Shown: positions 21,844-33,695, counted from the first letter of the stretch. The stretch: 64,000 nt of DNA from Dastarcus helophoroides (GCA_028583605.1 CM053327.1:41416059-41480058); one strand, 5' to 3'. A program made the numbers and translations. The notes: a model not told the origin generated them from the letters alone.

Positions 21844-24800
21844 AGTTCAGAATTTAGGAATAGTAGAAATTTTGAAATAACGAAATTTTGAAAAAGTTTG
21901 TTTTTTACAAATAAAAATTTTCAGAAAGACGATGTTTTCAAAAGTCGAAACTTTGAGAGAAAGTGGAAATTTCGAAAAACGTGGTAATTTTGAAATGTCC
22001 AAATTTTCAAAAAGAATCGAAATTTTTGAAGTCACACTTTGAAAAAGTCATAAATTTGTTAAAGTCTAAATTTTCAAAAAAAAAGGGAAATTAAAAAAAC
22101 GGTTTTTCAAGAGAGGTCGAAATTTCCAACAAGGTAAAGTTGAAGTAAAAGTCAACATTTTCAAGAGGCCTAAATTTGAAAAAAAAATTTTTTAATATAA
22201 AATTTTGGGAAAAAGTCGAAATTTTCAAAAAATATTCTTAAAAATCTTAAAACTTTTGAAAAACTTGATATTTCAAAAAGAATCGAGATTTCCGGAAAAA
22301 GTCGAAATTTTTGAAGTCATACTTTGAAAAATAATTTTGTGAAAGTCCAAATTGTTAAAAAAAAGGAGAAATTAAAAAAAAATGGTTTTTCAAAGTCAAA
22401 ATTTGCAAATAGTTAAAGTAGAAATTTTGAAGTCAAAATTTTACAGTCGATATTTTCGAGAGGTCAAAATTTTGAAAAAAAAAAATGTGTAATAACTGAA
22501 AATGTTAAGAAAAACTCGAAATTTCAATAAAATAAGAGTAGGAATATGAAAAAAAAACAGAAATTGTGAAATGTTGACATTTTTTCGAGAAAGAGTAAAA
22601 TTCGAAATTTTTACAAAAAGGTCAGAATTTAGGAAAAGTAGAAATTTTGAAATATAGAAATTTTGAAAAAGTTTGTTTTGTATAAATAAAAATTTTCAAA
22701 AAGACGATGGTTTCAAAAGTCGGAACTTTGAGAAAAAGTGGAAATTTTGAAAAACGTGGAAATTTCGACATGTCGAAATTTTCAAAAAAAATCGAAATTT
22801 TTGAAGTGACACTTTGAAAAGCCATAAATTTGTTAAAGTCTAAATTTTCATAAAAAAGACGAAGTTAAAAAAAATGGTTTTTCAAAAGAGGTCCAAATCT
22901 CCAAAAAGTTAAAGTTGAAGTCAAGAGTTTGAAAAGTTAAATTTTTCGAGAAGTCAAAATTTAAAACAAAAAATTTTGATTTTAAAATTTTGGGATTAGG
23001 TCGAAGTTTTCAAAAATATTTTTAAAAATCTTAAAGCTTATGAAAAATCTTGAAATCTCAAAATTTTCAAAAAGAATCGAGATTTTCGGAAAAAGTCGAA
23101 ATTTTTGAAGTCATACTTTGAAAAATAATTTTGTGAAAGTCCAAATTGTCAAAAAAAGGGAAAATTTAAAAAAAAGATTTTTCAAAGTCCAAATTTGCAA
23201 ATAGTTAATATAGAAATTTTGAAATCAAAATTTTTCAGTCAATATTTTCGAGAGGTCAAAATTTTGAAAAGAAAATGTGTAACAACTGAAAATGTTAGGA
23301 AAAACTCGAAATTTCAATACAATAAGAGTAGAAATTTGAAAGAAAAAGGAAATTGTGAAATGTTAACATTTTTCCGAGAAAGAGTAAAATTTTGAAGCCG
23401 AAATTTTTACAAAAAGGTCAGAATTTAGGAATAGTAGAAATTTTGAAATAACGAAATTTTGAAAAAGCTTGTTTTTTACAAATAAAAATTTTCAAAAAGA
23501 CGATGTTTTCAAAAGTCGAAACTTTGAGAGAAAGTTGAAATTTCGAAAAACGTGGTAATTTTGAAATGTCTAAATTTTCAAAAAGAATCGAAATTTTTGA
23601 AGTCACACTTTGAAAAAGTCATAAATTTGTCAAAGTCTAAATTTTCAAAAAAAAGGGAAATTAAAAAAAACGGTTTTTCAAAAGAGGTCGAAATTTCCAA
23701 AAAGGTACAGTTGAAGTAAAAGTCAACATTTTCAAGAGGCCTAAATTTAAAAAAAAAAATTTTAATATAAAATTTTGGGAAAAAGTCGAAATGTTCAAAA
23801 ATATTCTTAAAAATCTTAAAACTTTTGAAAAACTTGATATTTCAAAAAGAATCGAGATTTCCGGAAAAAGTCGAAATTTTTAAAGTCATACTTTGAAAAC
23901 TAATTTTGTGAAAGTCCAAATTGTTAAAAAAAAGGAGAAATTAAAAAAAAATGGTTTTTCAAAGTCAAAATTTGCAAATAGTTAAAGTAGAAATTTTGAA
24001 GTCAAAATTTTACAGTCGATATTTTCGAGAGGTCAAAATTTTGAAAAAAAAATGTGTAATAACTGAAAATGTTAAGAAAAACTCGAAATTTCAATATAAT
24101 AAGAGTAGGAATTTGAAAAAAAAACAGAAATTCTGAAATGTTGACATTTTTCCGAGAAAGAGTAAAATTCGAAATTTTTACAAAAAGGTCAGAATTTAGG
24201 AAAAGTAGAAATTTTGAAATATAGAAATTTTGAAAAAGTTTGTTTTGTATAAATAAAAATTTTCAAAAAGACGATGGTTTCAAAAGTCGGAACTTTGAGA
24301 AAAAGTGGAAATTTTGAAAAACGTGGAAATTTCGAAATGTCGAAATTTTCAAAAAAAATCGAAATTTTTGAAGTGACACTTTGAAAAGCCATAAATTTGT
24401 TAAAGTCTAAATTTTCATAAAAAAGACGAAGTTAAAAAAAATGGTTTTTCAAAAGAGGTCCAAATCTCCAAAAAGTTAAAGTTGAAGTCAAGAGTTTGAA
24501 AAGTTAAAATTTTCGAGAAGTCAAAATTTAAAACAAAAAATTTTAATTTTAAAATTTTGGGATAAGGTCGAAGTTTTCAAAAATATTTTTAAAAATCTTA
24601 AAGCTTATGAAAAATCTTGAAATCTCAAAATTTTCAAAAAGAATCGAGATTTTCGGAAAAAGTCGAAATTTTTGAAGTCATACTTTGAAAAATAATTTTG
24701 TGAAAGTCCAAATTGTCAAAAAAAGGGAAAATTAAAAAAAAAGATTTTTCAAAGTCCAAATTTGCAAATAGTTAATATAGAAATTTTGAAATCAAAATTT

Positions 24801-25790
24801 TACAGCCAATATTTTCGAGAGGTCAAAATTTTGAAAAGAAAATGTGTAACAACTGAAAATGTTAGGAAAAACTCGAAATTTCAATACAATAAGAGTAGAA
24901 ATTTGAAAGAAAAAGGAAATTGTGAAATGTTAACATTTTTCCGAGAAAGAGTAAAATCTTGAAGCCGAAATTTTTACAAAAAGGTCAGAATTTAGGAATA
25001 GTATAAATTTTGAAATAACGAAATTTTGAAAAAGCTTGTTTTTTACAAATAAAAATTTTCAAAAAGACGATGTTTTCAAAAGTCGAAACTTTGAGAGAAA
25101 GTGGAAATTTCGAAAAACGTGGTAATTTTGAAATGTCCAAATTTTCAAAAAGAATCGAAATTTTTGAAGTCACACTTTGAAAAAGTCATAAATTTGTTAA
25201 AGTCAAAATTTTCAAAAAAAAAGGGAAATTAAAAAAAACGGTTTTTCAAAAGAGGTCGAAATTTCCAAAAAGGTAAAGTTGAAGTAAAAGTCAACATTTT
25301 CAAGAGGCCTAAATTAAAAAAAAAATTTTTTAATATAAAATTTTGGGAAAAAGTCGAAATTTTCAAAAAATATTCTTAAAAATCTTAAAACTTTTGAAAA
25401 ACTTGATATTTCAAAAAGAATCGAGATTTCCGGAAAAAGTCGAAATTTTTGAAGTCATACTTTGAAAAATAATTTTGTGAAAGTCCAAATTGTTAAAAAA
25501 AAGGAGAAATTAAAAAAAAAGGTTTTTCAAAGTCAAAATTTGCAAATAGTTAAAGTAGAAATTTTGAGGTCAAAATTTTACAGTCAATATTTTCGAGAGG
25601 TCAAAATTAAAAAAAAAAAGGGGGAATAACTGAAAATGTTAAGAAAAACTCGAAATTTCAATACAATAAGAGTAGGAATTTGAAAAAAAAACGGAAATTG
25701 CGAAACGTTGACATTTTTCCGAGAAAGAGTAAAATTTTGAAGTCGAGATTTTCACAAAAAAGTCAGAATTTAGGAATAGTAAACATTTTA
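21844..25790 (+). repeat. Higher-order satellite: ~783-bp monomers A/B in 1,567-bp units
   Basis: The anchor 'cagaatttaggaa' recurs near 21845, 22621, 23417, 24188, 24985 and 25763. Spacings alternate at about 776, 796, 771, 797 and 778. Monomers 1, 3 and 5 resemble each other most, as do 2 and 4 (the latter have 'ggaaaagtagaaatttt' and 'gaaatatag'), giving an A-B-A-B-A order with a ~1,567-bp higher-order period. The same minus-strand frame reappears in every monomer, with matching stops; this reflects the repeat and does not indicate a gene family. Confidence 0.85.
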
Positions 25791-26117
25791 GAACGTCGAA
25801 ATTTTCAAATACACGAAATTTCGTAAAAGTCAAAAAGTTCAAAAATACAAAATTTTTTAAACCATAATTTTTAAGAAGTCAATATTTTCAAAAAGAAGTC
25901 CATCATCGAAAGTAGAAGAATGTTCTAAAGTCTACGTTCGCGAAAGTTTTGATAGAAGTGGAAATTTTCCGTGAAAAAAACCATTAAAAAATTCAAAATT
26001 TTAAAAAAGTCGAAATTTTGATAAAACTAGAAAATTGAAACTGGTGGAAATTTGAAATGTCGAACTGAAAAAAAAGTCGAATTAAAAAAAAATCGAAATT
26101 TTCATATTTCTTCTCTC
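25791..26117. repeat. AT-rich motif DNA, end of block
   Basis: The regular monomer order breaks down after 'gtaaacattttagaacg'. Degenerate motif words continue up to the FB fragment. Confidence 0.6.
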
Positions 26118-26196
26118 TTTTGGTGGAACGGACTGGTCTTTGGTTATCGTCAAAAATTAAAATACAGAACTTGTCCCCTGAAACTAAGAAAATATT
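26118..26196 (+). mobile_element. FB half-copy (left end only)
   Basis: 'tttggtggaacggactggtc', 'ttggttatcgtcaaaaatta' and 'cttgtcccctgaaac' match the left arm of the FB family. The rest of the arm and the palindrome are missing. Confidence 0.75.
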
Positions 26197-26530
26197 TTAG
26201 AAGTATTTTATAGAAAATTTGGGCTCTTTTTAAAAATGTTAAGTTATTGTCAAAGTTTTGACTGTTTCAAAATGTTTACTGTTTTTGATACTTTCGATCT
26301 TTTTTTATATTTCAATTGTCTCCGAAATATTCTATTTTTATAAAAATTTCAGTACTTTATTCATTTCGAAATTTTACAGGGTAGATTTTTTGAAAATCTT
26401 GACTTTTCTAAAAATTTTGACATTATTTTGCAAAGTGTCTACACTTTAACAATTTTTACTTTTTTATAAATGTAATTTTTTGGAAACTCGCTTTAAAAAT
26501 TTCAACGTTTTTTAATTTTCGACTTTTTCA
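26152..26530 (+). repeat. ~390-bp duplicated segment, copy 1
   Basis: Near-identical to 47926-48350. It starts inside an FB left arm ('ttaaaatacagaacttgtcc') and runs through 'gaagtNttNtatagaaaatt' and 'gtctccNaaatattctattt'. The two copies share the same FB truncation, so FB and flank were duplicated together. Confidence 0.8.
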
Positions 26531-26817
26531 AAATGTCGATTTTTCTATTCAATTTCAAATTTTTTTTTGAAAAGTTTCGATTAAAAAGTGATATATAAAA
26601 CTTTTAAATTTTGATAAAATACAATATTTGAAACAAACGAACATTTAAAGAACTCTTCGGTATCAACTTTCCAAAAAATTTAGAATTTTCGAAAGAGAAA
26701 GATTTTAAAAAGTCGAAATCGATATATCGAAAAAATATACTAATATCATTGTTACATCGGAACGAAAGTATCGATACAAAAATATCGAACATTAAAACGA
26801 AAACATCGATTATCTAT
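26531..26817. other. AT-rich DNA, no gene seen
   Basis: Degenerate motif DNA, plus short runs of 'tatcga' near 26719-26815. Nothing else. Confidence 0.5.
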
Positions 26818-26902
26818 AAAAATTGAAATACAAATCTTGTCCCCTGAAACCAAGAAAGATTAAAAAACGCAACAAAGGTTGCTTTAAAGAGCAACCTCTG
26901 CA
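26818..26902 (+). mobile_element. FB half-copy next to RTE relic
   Basis: 'aaattgaaatacaaatcttg', 'ccctgaaaccaagaaag' and 'caacaaaggttgct' are followed by a short inverted remnant 'gagcaacctctg'. It abuts the 3' end of the RTE relic directly. Confidence 0.8.
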
Positions 26903-26985
26903 TTTCAATTTTTCCACTTCTGAACGTAGGCCTCTTCCATGCTTTTCCATGCTGATCTGTCCTGTGCTAACTGAAACCGTCTATT

Positions 26986-27010
26986 TCCTGCTTGTATCCT
27001 GATATCATCA
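26986..27010 (+). repeat. 25-bp direct repeat, left copy
   Basis: Identical to 27187-27211 (starts 'tcctgcttgtatcctg'). It encodes the DDIRIQAG part of the RTE-like ORF on the minus strand and brackets the nested jockey fragment. Confidence 0.8.
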
Positions 27011-27186
27011 CCTTGCTGTCTCCACCTCAAAAATCTTGCCCTTGGAGGAATCAATCCTATTAGTCCCTGTGAACATCTTCCATGATAGTACTTGTAGAAA
27101 AGAGGCCACCAGCCATACGCCTGGGCTCGAGAGAATCGGTCAGACTCTCGTCATCAATTAGGCGAATAGCTCTTCTTTGAATCGAA
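27011..27186 (-). mobile_element. Jockey-like C-terminal fragment nested in RTE relic
   Basis: The minus strand reads RRAIRLIDDESL-type sequence, then a stretch corresponding to the 'PPRARF' end, as in the relics at 14640-14860 and 61540-61690. It is flanked by a 25-bp perfect direct repeat of RTE sequence (26986-27010 and 27187-27211), which looks like a target-site duplication from a short, doubly truncated insertion. Confidence 0.7.
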
Positions 27187-27211
27187 TCCTGCTTGTATCC
27201 TGATATCATCA
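27187..27211 (+). repeat. 25-bp direct repeat, right copy
   Basis: Right partner of 26986-27010. Beyond it the RTE-like reading resumes. Confidence 0.8.
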
Positions 27212-27965
27212 AGCCATCTTCTTTGAGGCCTTCCAGCGATGCGCTTGGTTTGTCTTGGTTGCCAATGTGTTACTCTAGACGTCCATTTACTTTGGTCTTG
27301 TCGAGCTACGTGTCCCACCCAACGCCATTTTAATTTTGCAGTCAGTTCTATTATATCTACGACTTTAGTTTTTTGTCAAATATCTTCATTTCTCTTCCTG
27401 TCTCTCAGACTGAGACTCGTCCCATGTTCGATAGACTCGCCCCATGTTTCGATAGAGTCGAAAGTCTTACGCAAATTTATAAATGCCAAGTGGAGGGGTA
27501 TGTTGTATTCAGTTATTTCTTCTGTTAATGTTCTAATGGTTTATAGATGGTCGATGGTGCTAAACCCCTTTCGAAATCCCGCTAGTTCTGCTGGTTGATA
27601 TGGATCCAATTTATTGCTTAGTGTATTGGTGACATCTTGGTCACCATAGATGAGAGGGAAGGCTAATTGGTCGACAGTTTTCTCCTTTTCTCCTGAGATA
27701 GAAGCTAATTGGTCAATACTTTTCCATATTTTCATTTTCTCCTGTTTTTAAAACTAAAATTACTTCTGAGTTTACCCACGCGTCAGGAACTTCTGCTTCT
27801 TGTAAACCCTTGTTTAAGAGAATTTGTAGTGATTTTTCAATGACAGCTCCTCCCATCCTTAACATTTCCCATTTTGCCTTCTCCTGGACCTTTTCGGTTT
27901 TTGCTTGAGAGCAGCCTGAATTTCTTGTCTTGATATTTTTGGAACGTCTTCAGAGCCCACGTTAC

Positions 27966-28860
27966 AGAATTAGGGAGTTTCTATAAATTCACGACGTTTT
28001 TCATTGTCATTTCATCTTCTATGAAATCATTTTTTTGATAATCACTATTTGTTTCATCTTATCCGGTTACCTAGTTACCTACTTTCTGGGCCTAGGAAAA
28101 CGCTTTCCCTGACTCTTTTCTGATGGTTCCTCGACCACTGACTAGACTGAACTACTGGACTAAACTTCTGGAATAACGTATTTTGGGGCCAGTAGTTGCA
28201 ACTATAAAAATCGGTAGTACGCCACTGTTAATGACGGTTGTGGCGGCCGCCAGAGTAAAGTGAATCTCCTCTAGTAATGCGATATAAAAGAGCGTTTGGA
28301 AAGGGACTAATGCGCCTCAATTCATTGCGGTGACAGTAGATTTAGTTGCCCATAGAAAACCGAATAGACGGAAAAACATACGCATTAAGCTCGCTTGCCT
28401 TTCCTTGACAAATACAAATGTGATATGCTGTCAGTCGACAATAAATGCGTCGACAGCTGTTGCTAATGCTAATGTAAGCTTAATTTAAAGTAGCACTACT
28501 AAATGGTTGTTATCTCCACTATGTTTGACCTGTTAGCTGCAAGTTTGATCGAGATATGTATTTAATACGACCTACGCTACATTTATGTCTACAAATTACA
28601 TGATCAGCTGTTGACTGGGAGGAACGGGTTGTGAATGAAAAACGAACTGAATTAATGTTTCCTGCAGGTGTTTATAAAAGTAAAATAACATTTCCTACTA
28701 TTATTACTAGTGTTGGACGATTATGAAAGATATATTCGAAATATTTCGATTGTGGACATATAATCGACCATTCGATCATTAGAAATGAGAAATGAATGAT
28801 GTTTCATATTCAAAATATTCAATAGCCCTACACCACTGCGTTATCGAACGACCGAGAGAG
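27966..28860. other. Unique DNA, no gene seen
   Basis: Less AT-rich DNA than the arrays. On the minus strand 'cagtggcgtactaccgat' (near 28218) resembles a hAT-type end without partner. From 28250 to 28700 the sequence looks unique, with no repeats inside the window. No exon, splice-site pattern or RNA gene could be supported. Confidence 0.4.
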
Positions 28861-29255
28861 CATTCATTTCAATACGATTATTTCGATTATGTGTGATATT
28901 TCATATTCCATATTTCAAAGTGTCCCAGAAGCAAGATATCATTTTACTCAAGCAACTAAGCACTTCTACTCATACTACTCAGAGTGATCATTCATTTCAA
29001 TACGATTATTTCGATTATGTGTGATATTTCATATTCCATATTTCAAAGTGTTCCAGAAGCAAGATATCATTTTACTCAAGCAACTAAGCTCTTCTACTCA
29101 TTCTACTCAGAGTGATCATTCATTTCAATACGATTATTTCAATTATGTGTGATATTTCATATTCCATATTACAAAGTGTCCGAGAAGTAAGATATCGTTT
29201 TACTCGACGCAAGTGCGCACTTCTACTGAGAGTGATCATTCATTTCAAAGCGGTC
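28861..29255 (+). repeat. 128-bp tandem repeat, ~3 copies
   Basis: The anchor 'cattcatttcaa' lies at 28861, 28989, 29117 and (partial last unit) 29237. Each unit continues 'tatttcNattatgtgtgat', 'catattccatatt' and 'gaagNaagatatc'. The third unit is more diverged. A 64-codon open frame through it is repeat-derived. Confidence 0.85.
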
Positions 29256-29531
29256 ATGAGGTGGCAGAATATCGTCGATAGGTTTATCGTGTTCTCAATA
29301 TTTTAGACCCGCCCCGAAGTCAAACAAAATTGCAAGAAATGATCTTCAATTCCATTCCCATTGAGTGGCATTTTCTTTGCCAATTGCTTCTTCCAAACGT
29401 CTAAATATTCAGTTGCCTTTTTTAGTTAAGGATTGTCAATATTTGATAGTTTGCCCCAGATAGCAGATCTTGTTCAAGTTTATAGCTGGTACTACACTTT
29501 TATAATTATATATTTATATATATTTATATTT

Positions 29532-30088
29532 ACTAGCCGTGTACTCGATGAGATTACACTTCAGGAACCATTAGATTTTTCAAACGTTAAGGAGTTAATT
29601 TCTGGATAACTTGCTCTGCGTATACCTCCCTTTTCACCTCGTGTGTTTTGAATCTTTGTCTTCCCTGACTGACGTGTATATTTTGATACATGAAAACCCT
29701 TGAATCTGTCAAATTGTGGTTAAAACGACGTCACGTATTATTAACCTTGTTCGTTCTGCAGCAGAATAAACACTTCCAGTTTTCCAGCTTTACAGCCGCA
29801 TGGCCACATAAGAAATGCGATAGGCAAAATAAACATCGCCGCGCCGTGACGAGAATATGTCATACAGTCAAAGCGATATATACTTTCAGCATGTAACAGC
29901 TTTAAATCCAGTGGTGTGTATTAGTTATTGCCAACCTTGTTTAGGGTTTCAAAGGCCCTTAGAAGTTGAGTTTTTTTAGTGTCCAGCCACGTTATACGTA
30001 ACCTTCGTGTGCAAAATTTCATTCTTGTAGAACCACCCGTTTAGGTTGTGCGTTGCCTGACAGTCAATGTTCGAGTTTTATTAAATAT
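29532..30088 (+). repeat. Dispersed ~590-bp repeat R590, copy 2
   Basis: Direct-orientation partner of 1512-2095. It carries an extra 'tcaaacgtt' and a longer middle. Its 3' end has since been tandemly duplicated (30031-30298). Confidence 0.7.
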
Positions 30089-30298
30089 ATTTATTTCAAT
30101 CATCAACGTTTCTGATTAATTTTGTTGAAATTTACTCTAGATAAAAACAGAAAGATTCTGGTAGCACCATCCGTTTAGGTTGTGTGTTACCTGACAGTCA
30201 ATGTTCGAGTTTTATTAAATATATTTATTTCAATCATCAACGTTTCTGAATAATTTTGTTGAAATTTACTCTAGGTAAAAACGGAAAGATTCTGGTAG
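30031..30298 (+). repeat. ~133-bp tandem duplication
   Basis: Two copies, starting near 30031 and 30165, share 'ccgtttaggttgtg', 'gagttttattaaatatattt' and 'gaaatttactctag', with few differences. This is a recent local duplication of the R590 tail. Confidence 0.85.
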
Positions 30299-31490
30299 AA
30301 AATAGCTGTGCATTTTGAAGTATATTCATAAAGACAGCTGGGAGTATAACACAATGCTCCGATATGGAACATTTGATTAAAAGGAAATATAATATCGCGG
30401 TGGGAGGTGCATGTTTGCTGAAACATCCGCTGTCCTGTGTATTTTTGCGTGTTTTTTGTTTCCATTTCGTGTTGACACAAATTGCTTGTTCATTCATCCG
30501 CTATATACAAAAAAAAAGAAGAGGGACATCCCTCGCTGCCGTTGTCACCTTTGTTGCGGCAGAAATATGAGAAATTATCAGGAAGCAAACATAATTTAAG
30601 TGAAACGATGGGTTGTTTTGTTTGTCCTGTCATCAGGTAACACGAGTCGACTTGAAACCCTGCGGCCCGTCCTAATTGACAGGGACAAGTCAACCAGACG
30701 GATGTAATACCGGTCCGCTTGTCATCTCGGAAATTCTTCGCCTCTCTTCTCATCGCCGCATTTAAGACAGCCGCCTCATGAAGAGGGTTCTTTAGCTTGT
30801 CACACGGTAGCACATAATAATAGTGATCCGATGTGGCTCGGATTAAACCAATGGAAATGCTACTTACTCCCGTTCCTTTGAAGCTTTGTTGAAAAGAATC
30901 GTGCTGACATGTTTCTTTCATTCTAACACTAGTTGCTTATTACCTTATTATTTGTTGTGTATAGGACATAACAAATCGGCCACCCTTTGAGGGATTTGCT
31001 ACTCTAGGCACCGCAGGTTTTTTTAATCCTTTCTCTACATGCCGAATATATTTTAAGAATACATCCGCCCTATCAGTATCGAGTAGTTCGAATTATGCGC
31101 TGATTCAGATAATATTCAGGCACTAGATAATGTAGGTGGCCGCTAGTCAACCTATGTACCTATATGGATATCCTATAAGTCTATTATGTACACCACAGCC
31201 AACTGACGTTACGACTGAAGACAATTCACCGACTAATTGCTTTTTTATAGACTTTTTTTTCTAATTTCTGCCATATATTACCGACAGTATTGACAGTATT
31301 ACCTATACACATGCAAAATTGCATGGACCCGTGGCGGTCCCCAAGTTGAGATGTTCAATATCAAAGTTACGAATTTGAACAAGAAAAGTCAGGGGTCGTC
31401 CACAGGCCTTTCTCAAACAATTAGTGGGTGGGCTCTTTTTTAATTGTCAATCTTCAGTAATCTATGGCCTTCAAATCTACTAGGGCTACT
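30299..31490. other. Unique DNA, no supported gene
   Basis: Relatively GC-rich between 30600 and 30900. A 143-codon minus-strand open frame (30490-30921) lies here; it has no domain I recognise and no visible splice context, so it is not called. The part after 30950 is AT-rich spacer. Confidence 0.4.
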
Positions 31491-31492
31491 AT

Positions 31493-31692
31493 TATTATAG
31501 AAATCTTGTCCCTTGAAAACTGAAAACCAAGAAAGATTAAAAAACCCAACAACCATTGCTCTGTTTTTTGGACTTTCTTGGTTTTCAGGGGACAAGTTAA
31601 AAACAAGGAAGATTAAAAAACCTAACAACAGTTGCTCTATTTTTTAATCTTTCTTGGTTTTAGGGGACAAGATTTGTATATCATTTTTTGAA
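31493..31692. mobile_element. FB compound copy (arm-core duplicated)
   Basis: The inner arm words 'ccaagaaagattaaaaaacc' and 'tctttcttggttttNagggg' alternate in both orientations twice, giving two nested short hairpins in place of one long palindrome. The hammerhead-like part is missing. It is followed by an inverted H3 tail (31693-31735). Confidence 0.75.
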
Positions 31693-31735
31693 GATAACAT
31701 AACTATTAAACTTTATTAACAATTAAAACAACAAC

Positions 31736-33340
31736 AAGTTATTTTGAAAGATAAAGCGAAAAAGTCGAGAATAAAGTGGGAATTTCGAAGAAGACGAATT
31801 CTGTGGAAGGGATAAATTTTAAACAAAGAAATGATTTTGAAAGAAAAAAAATAAATATTTCCAGGAGAAAATGAATTTCAAAAAAAAAACCGAAAACTTC
31901 AGACATGATATATTGAATATCAAAATTTTAGACTAAAAAAAAATTCAAGGAAAAACCAAATTTTTAGAGTCAAGAAATTTTTGGAAATTCAGATTTTAAA
32001 AGGTCAAATTGTTTAATAAAAGAGTCCCATTTTAAGAAAAATAACGATTTTTCGAAAAAAAAGCGAAACTAAAAAAACTGTCGAAAATTTCCAGAAAAAG
32101 TCGTTTTAAAAAAAAAGTCGAATTTAAAAAAATTTAAAAAAAGGGAAACAGTATGTGATAAAATAGTGGAAATTACGAGAAAAAGACCAATTTCAAGAAA
32201 AAAATAATTTTTGCGCACAGGAAGTCAAATTTTGAGAATAGTCGTTTATAAATTGAAGTACAAATCTTGTCCCCTGAAACCAATAAAGATTGGAAAACAC
32301 AACAAACGCGTTTCGATAGCCAAGCCTTCAGAGAGATAAAAAAAGTCGTTTATAAAAAGAAAGCGAATTTAAAAGTAATCAAAACTGCAAAAAAAACGAA
32401 TATTGAGGAAAAGTTGAGATTTTCAATGACACACAGAAATATGATTTTTGAAATAAAGTTGGTTTTAGGAAAAATAACAGATTTTGAGAAAAATGCTAAA
32501 ATTTCGACAGAAAAAATTATAATTTTCAAAAACAAAAACCATATTTGAAAAAAATTGAAAGCTTTACGAAAAAATTTCGAAAAAAGGACCAATAAAAAAA
32601 AATTAGTTATTTTAAAATATGTTAATTTAATTTCGAAATAAATATGAACATTTTGAAATATAGTCAAACTTTAAGGAAACGCTCAAAAACTCAAAAAATT
32701 CATCTTCCAAAAGTTAGACATTAAAAAAATTCTGCTTTAAGACAAATATTGCAATTTTTAAAACAAAGGATGAAATTTCGAGAAAATCAAAATTTGAAGA
32801 AAAACTTAAAGACTAAGAAAAACGGCGAAATTTTTAGAAAACAATCGCATTTAAGGAAAATGGGTGAATTTTTCGAATAAAGTCGATATTTAAAAATGCG
32901 CAATTTGAACAATAAATCAATAAAAAAAATAAATAAATATAATAAATTATGACAAAAATACCAAAATATCTACGAAAATATCAGATTTTCCAAAAATAAA
33001 AACCAATGTTAAAAAAAATTGAAAACGTTTGAAGAAAAATCAGTCATTTGGAAAAATCTCTCACGGAAAAATCAGTCATTTCGAAAAATCTTAATAATCC
33101 TGAAATTTGGAAAAAAAGACGAATATCAAGAAAAGGATGATATTTTCAGAAGAAAAAAAATGGAAACTTTACATAGAAAGTAATATTTTGAGAAATTCGT
33201 CAAATAAAATGGAAAAGGATGATTTATGAAAAAATCTTTAACAAAAAGAGGAATTTCGAAAAAAATATTAAATATTCCAGCATAATATAAAGGTTCGGAT
33301 TTTTGAACAAATAGAGTTTTCATAACTATTATATTTTTTT
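31736..33340. repeat. AT-rich motif DNA
   Basis: Degenerate 'gaaaatttcgagaaaaa' words without a clear long period. An FB half-copy interrupts it at 32252-32341. Open frames of up to about 105 codons on both strands are composed almost only of K, N, I, F and L and are not called. Confidence 0.6.
32252..32341 (+). mobile_element. FB half-copy, internally deleted
   Basis: 'acaaatcttgtcccctgaaa', 'caacaaacgcgtttcgatag' and 'ccttcagagagata' match the left arm, with a deletion that joins 'acaaa' directly to 'cgcg'. Confidence 0.75.
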
Positions 33341-33342
33341 TT

Positions 33343-33482
33343 TTGGTGGAACAGACTGCTCCTTGGTTATCTTCTAAAATTGAAATACAGAACTTGTCCC
33401 TTGAAACCAAGAAAGATTGAAAACACAACAAAGATTACTCTAACGCGTTTCCATAGCCAAGCTGTCATCTTCAGAGAGAAAA
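33343..33482 (+). mobile_element. FB half-copy (left arm complete)
   Basis: Complete left arm from 'tttggtggaacagactgctc' through 'acttgtcccttgaaacc', 'gaaaacacaacaaag' and 'aacgcgtttccatagcc' to 'catcttcagagag'. On the minus strand it shows the hammerhead-like order CTGAAGA-T-stem II-GAAACGCGTT, but stem II has a mismatch next to GAAA. Confidence 0.8.
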
Positions 33483-33556
33483 AACGTGAAAATGACTTAG
33501 AAAAGTCAGCTCCTAGATCTTTATTTATTAAGGCGGGGGTATGGTAAATCGCTAGT

Positions 33557-33695
33557 TTTCATAGCTATTAAACTTTATTAACGATTTATTAGGGAAAAAA
33601 CAACAACAGATATTAAAAATTCCACGATGTTTCTATAAATATTTGCTATGACCGGACCTGGTTTCGCTTTCCAGCATCGTCGACGGTTATAACAG
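33557..33695 (-). repeat. Dispersed repeat H3, copy 2 (minus strand)
   Basis: Reverse complement of the region matching 123-270, in inverted orientation to the H3 copy that follows at 33745. The pair could form a large imperfect hairpin. Confidence 0.7.
33648..33690 (-). ncRNA. Hammerhead-like motif, copy in H3 minus strand
   Basis: On the minus strand: stem I ATAACCG/CGGTCAT, core TCGACGA plus an extra T, stem II GCT-GGAA-AGC, GAAA, stem III ACC-A-GGT and cleavage triplet GTC. The stems match copy 1 (143-185) while the core and the stem II loop differ. This is the pattern expected of a decayed but once structured RNA. The two changed core positions argue against activity. Confidence 0.4.

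Larger units (their letters stand above)
26903..27965 (-). pseudogene. RTE-like LINE relic (RT and C-terminal end)
   Basis: From 27965 downwards the minus strand reads VPKISRQEIQAAL, GGAVIEKSLQILLNKGLQEAE, PDAWVNSEVILVLKTGENEN, AGFRKGFSTIDHL, then LKWRWVGHVARQDQSKW, a GRPQRRWLDDIRIQAG block, and RFQLAQDRSAWKSMEEAYVQK near the 3' end. This is the order of the arthropod 'endonuclease-reverse transcriptase' elements of RTE type, in which '(A)GRPxxRWxDD' and 'aQDRxxWkxxxEAYVQ' close the protein. Stops and frameshifts are frequent and the endonuclease is absent. A jockey-like fragment interrupts it at 27011-27186. Confidence 0.8.

Noticed and set aside
30490..30921. 143-codon open frame on the minus strand in unique DNA
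   Set aside because: It has no recognisable domain, no splice context and no second copy, and it overlaps other open frames on the plus strand. At this GC content an open frame of this size can arise by chance.
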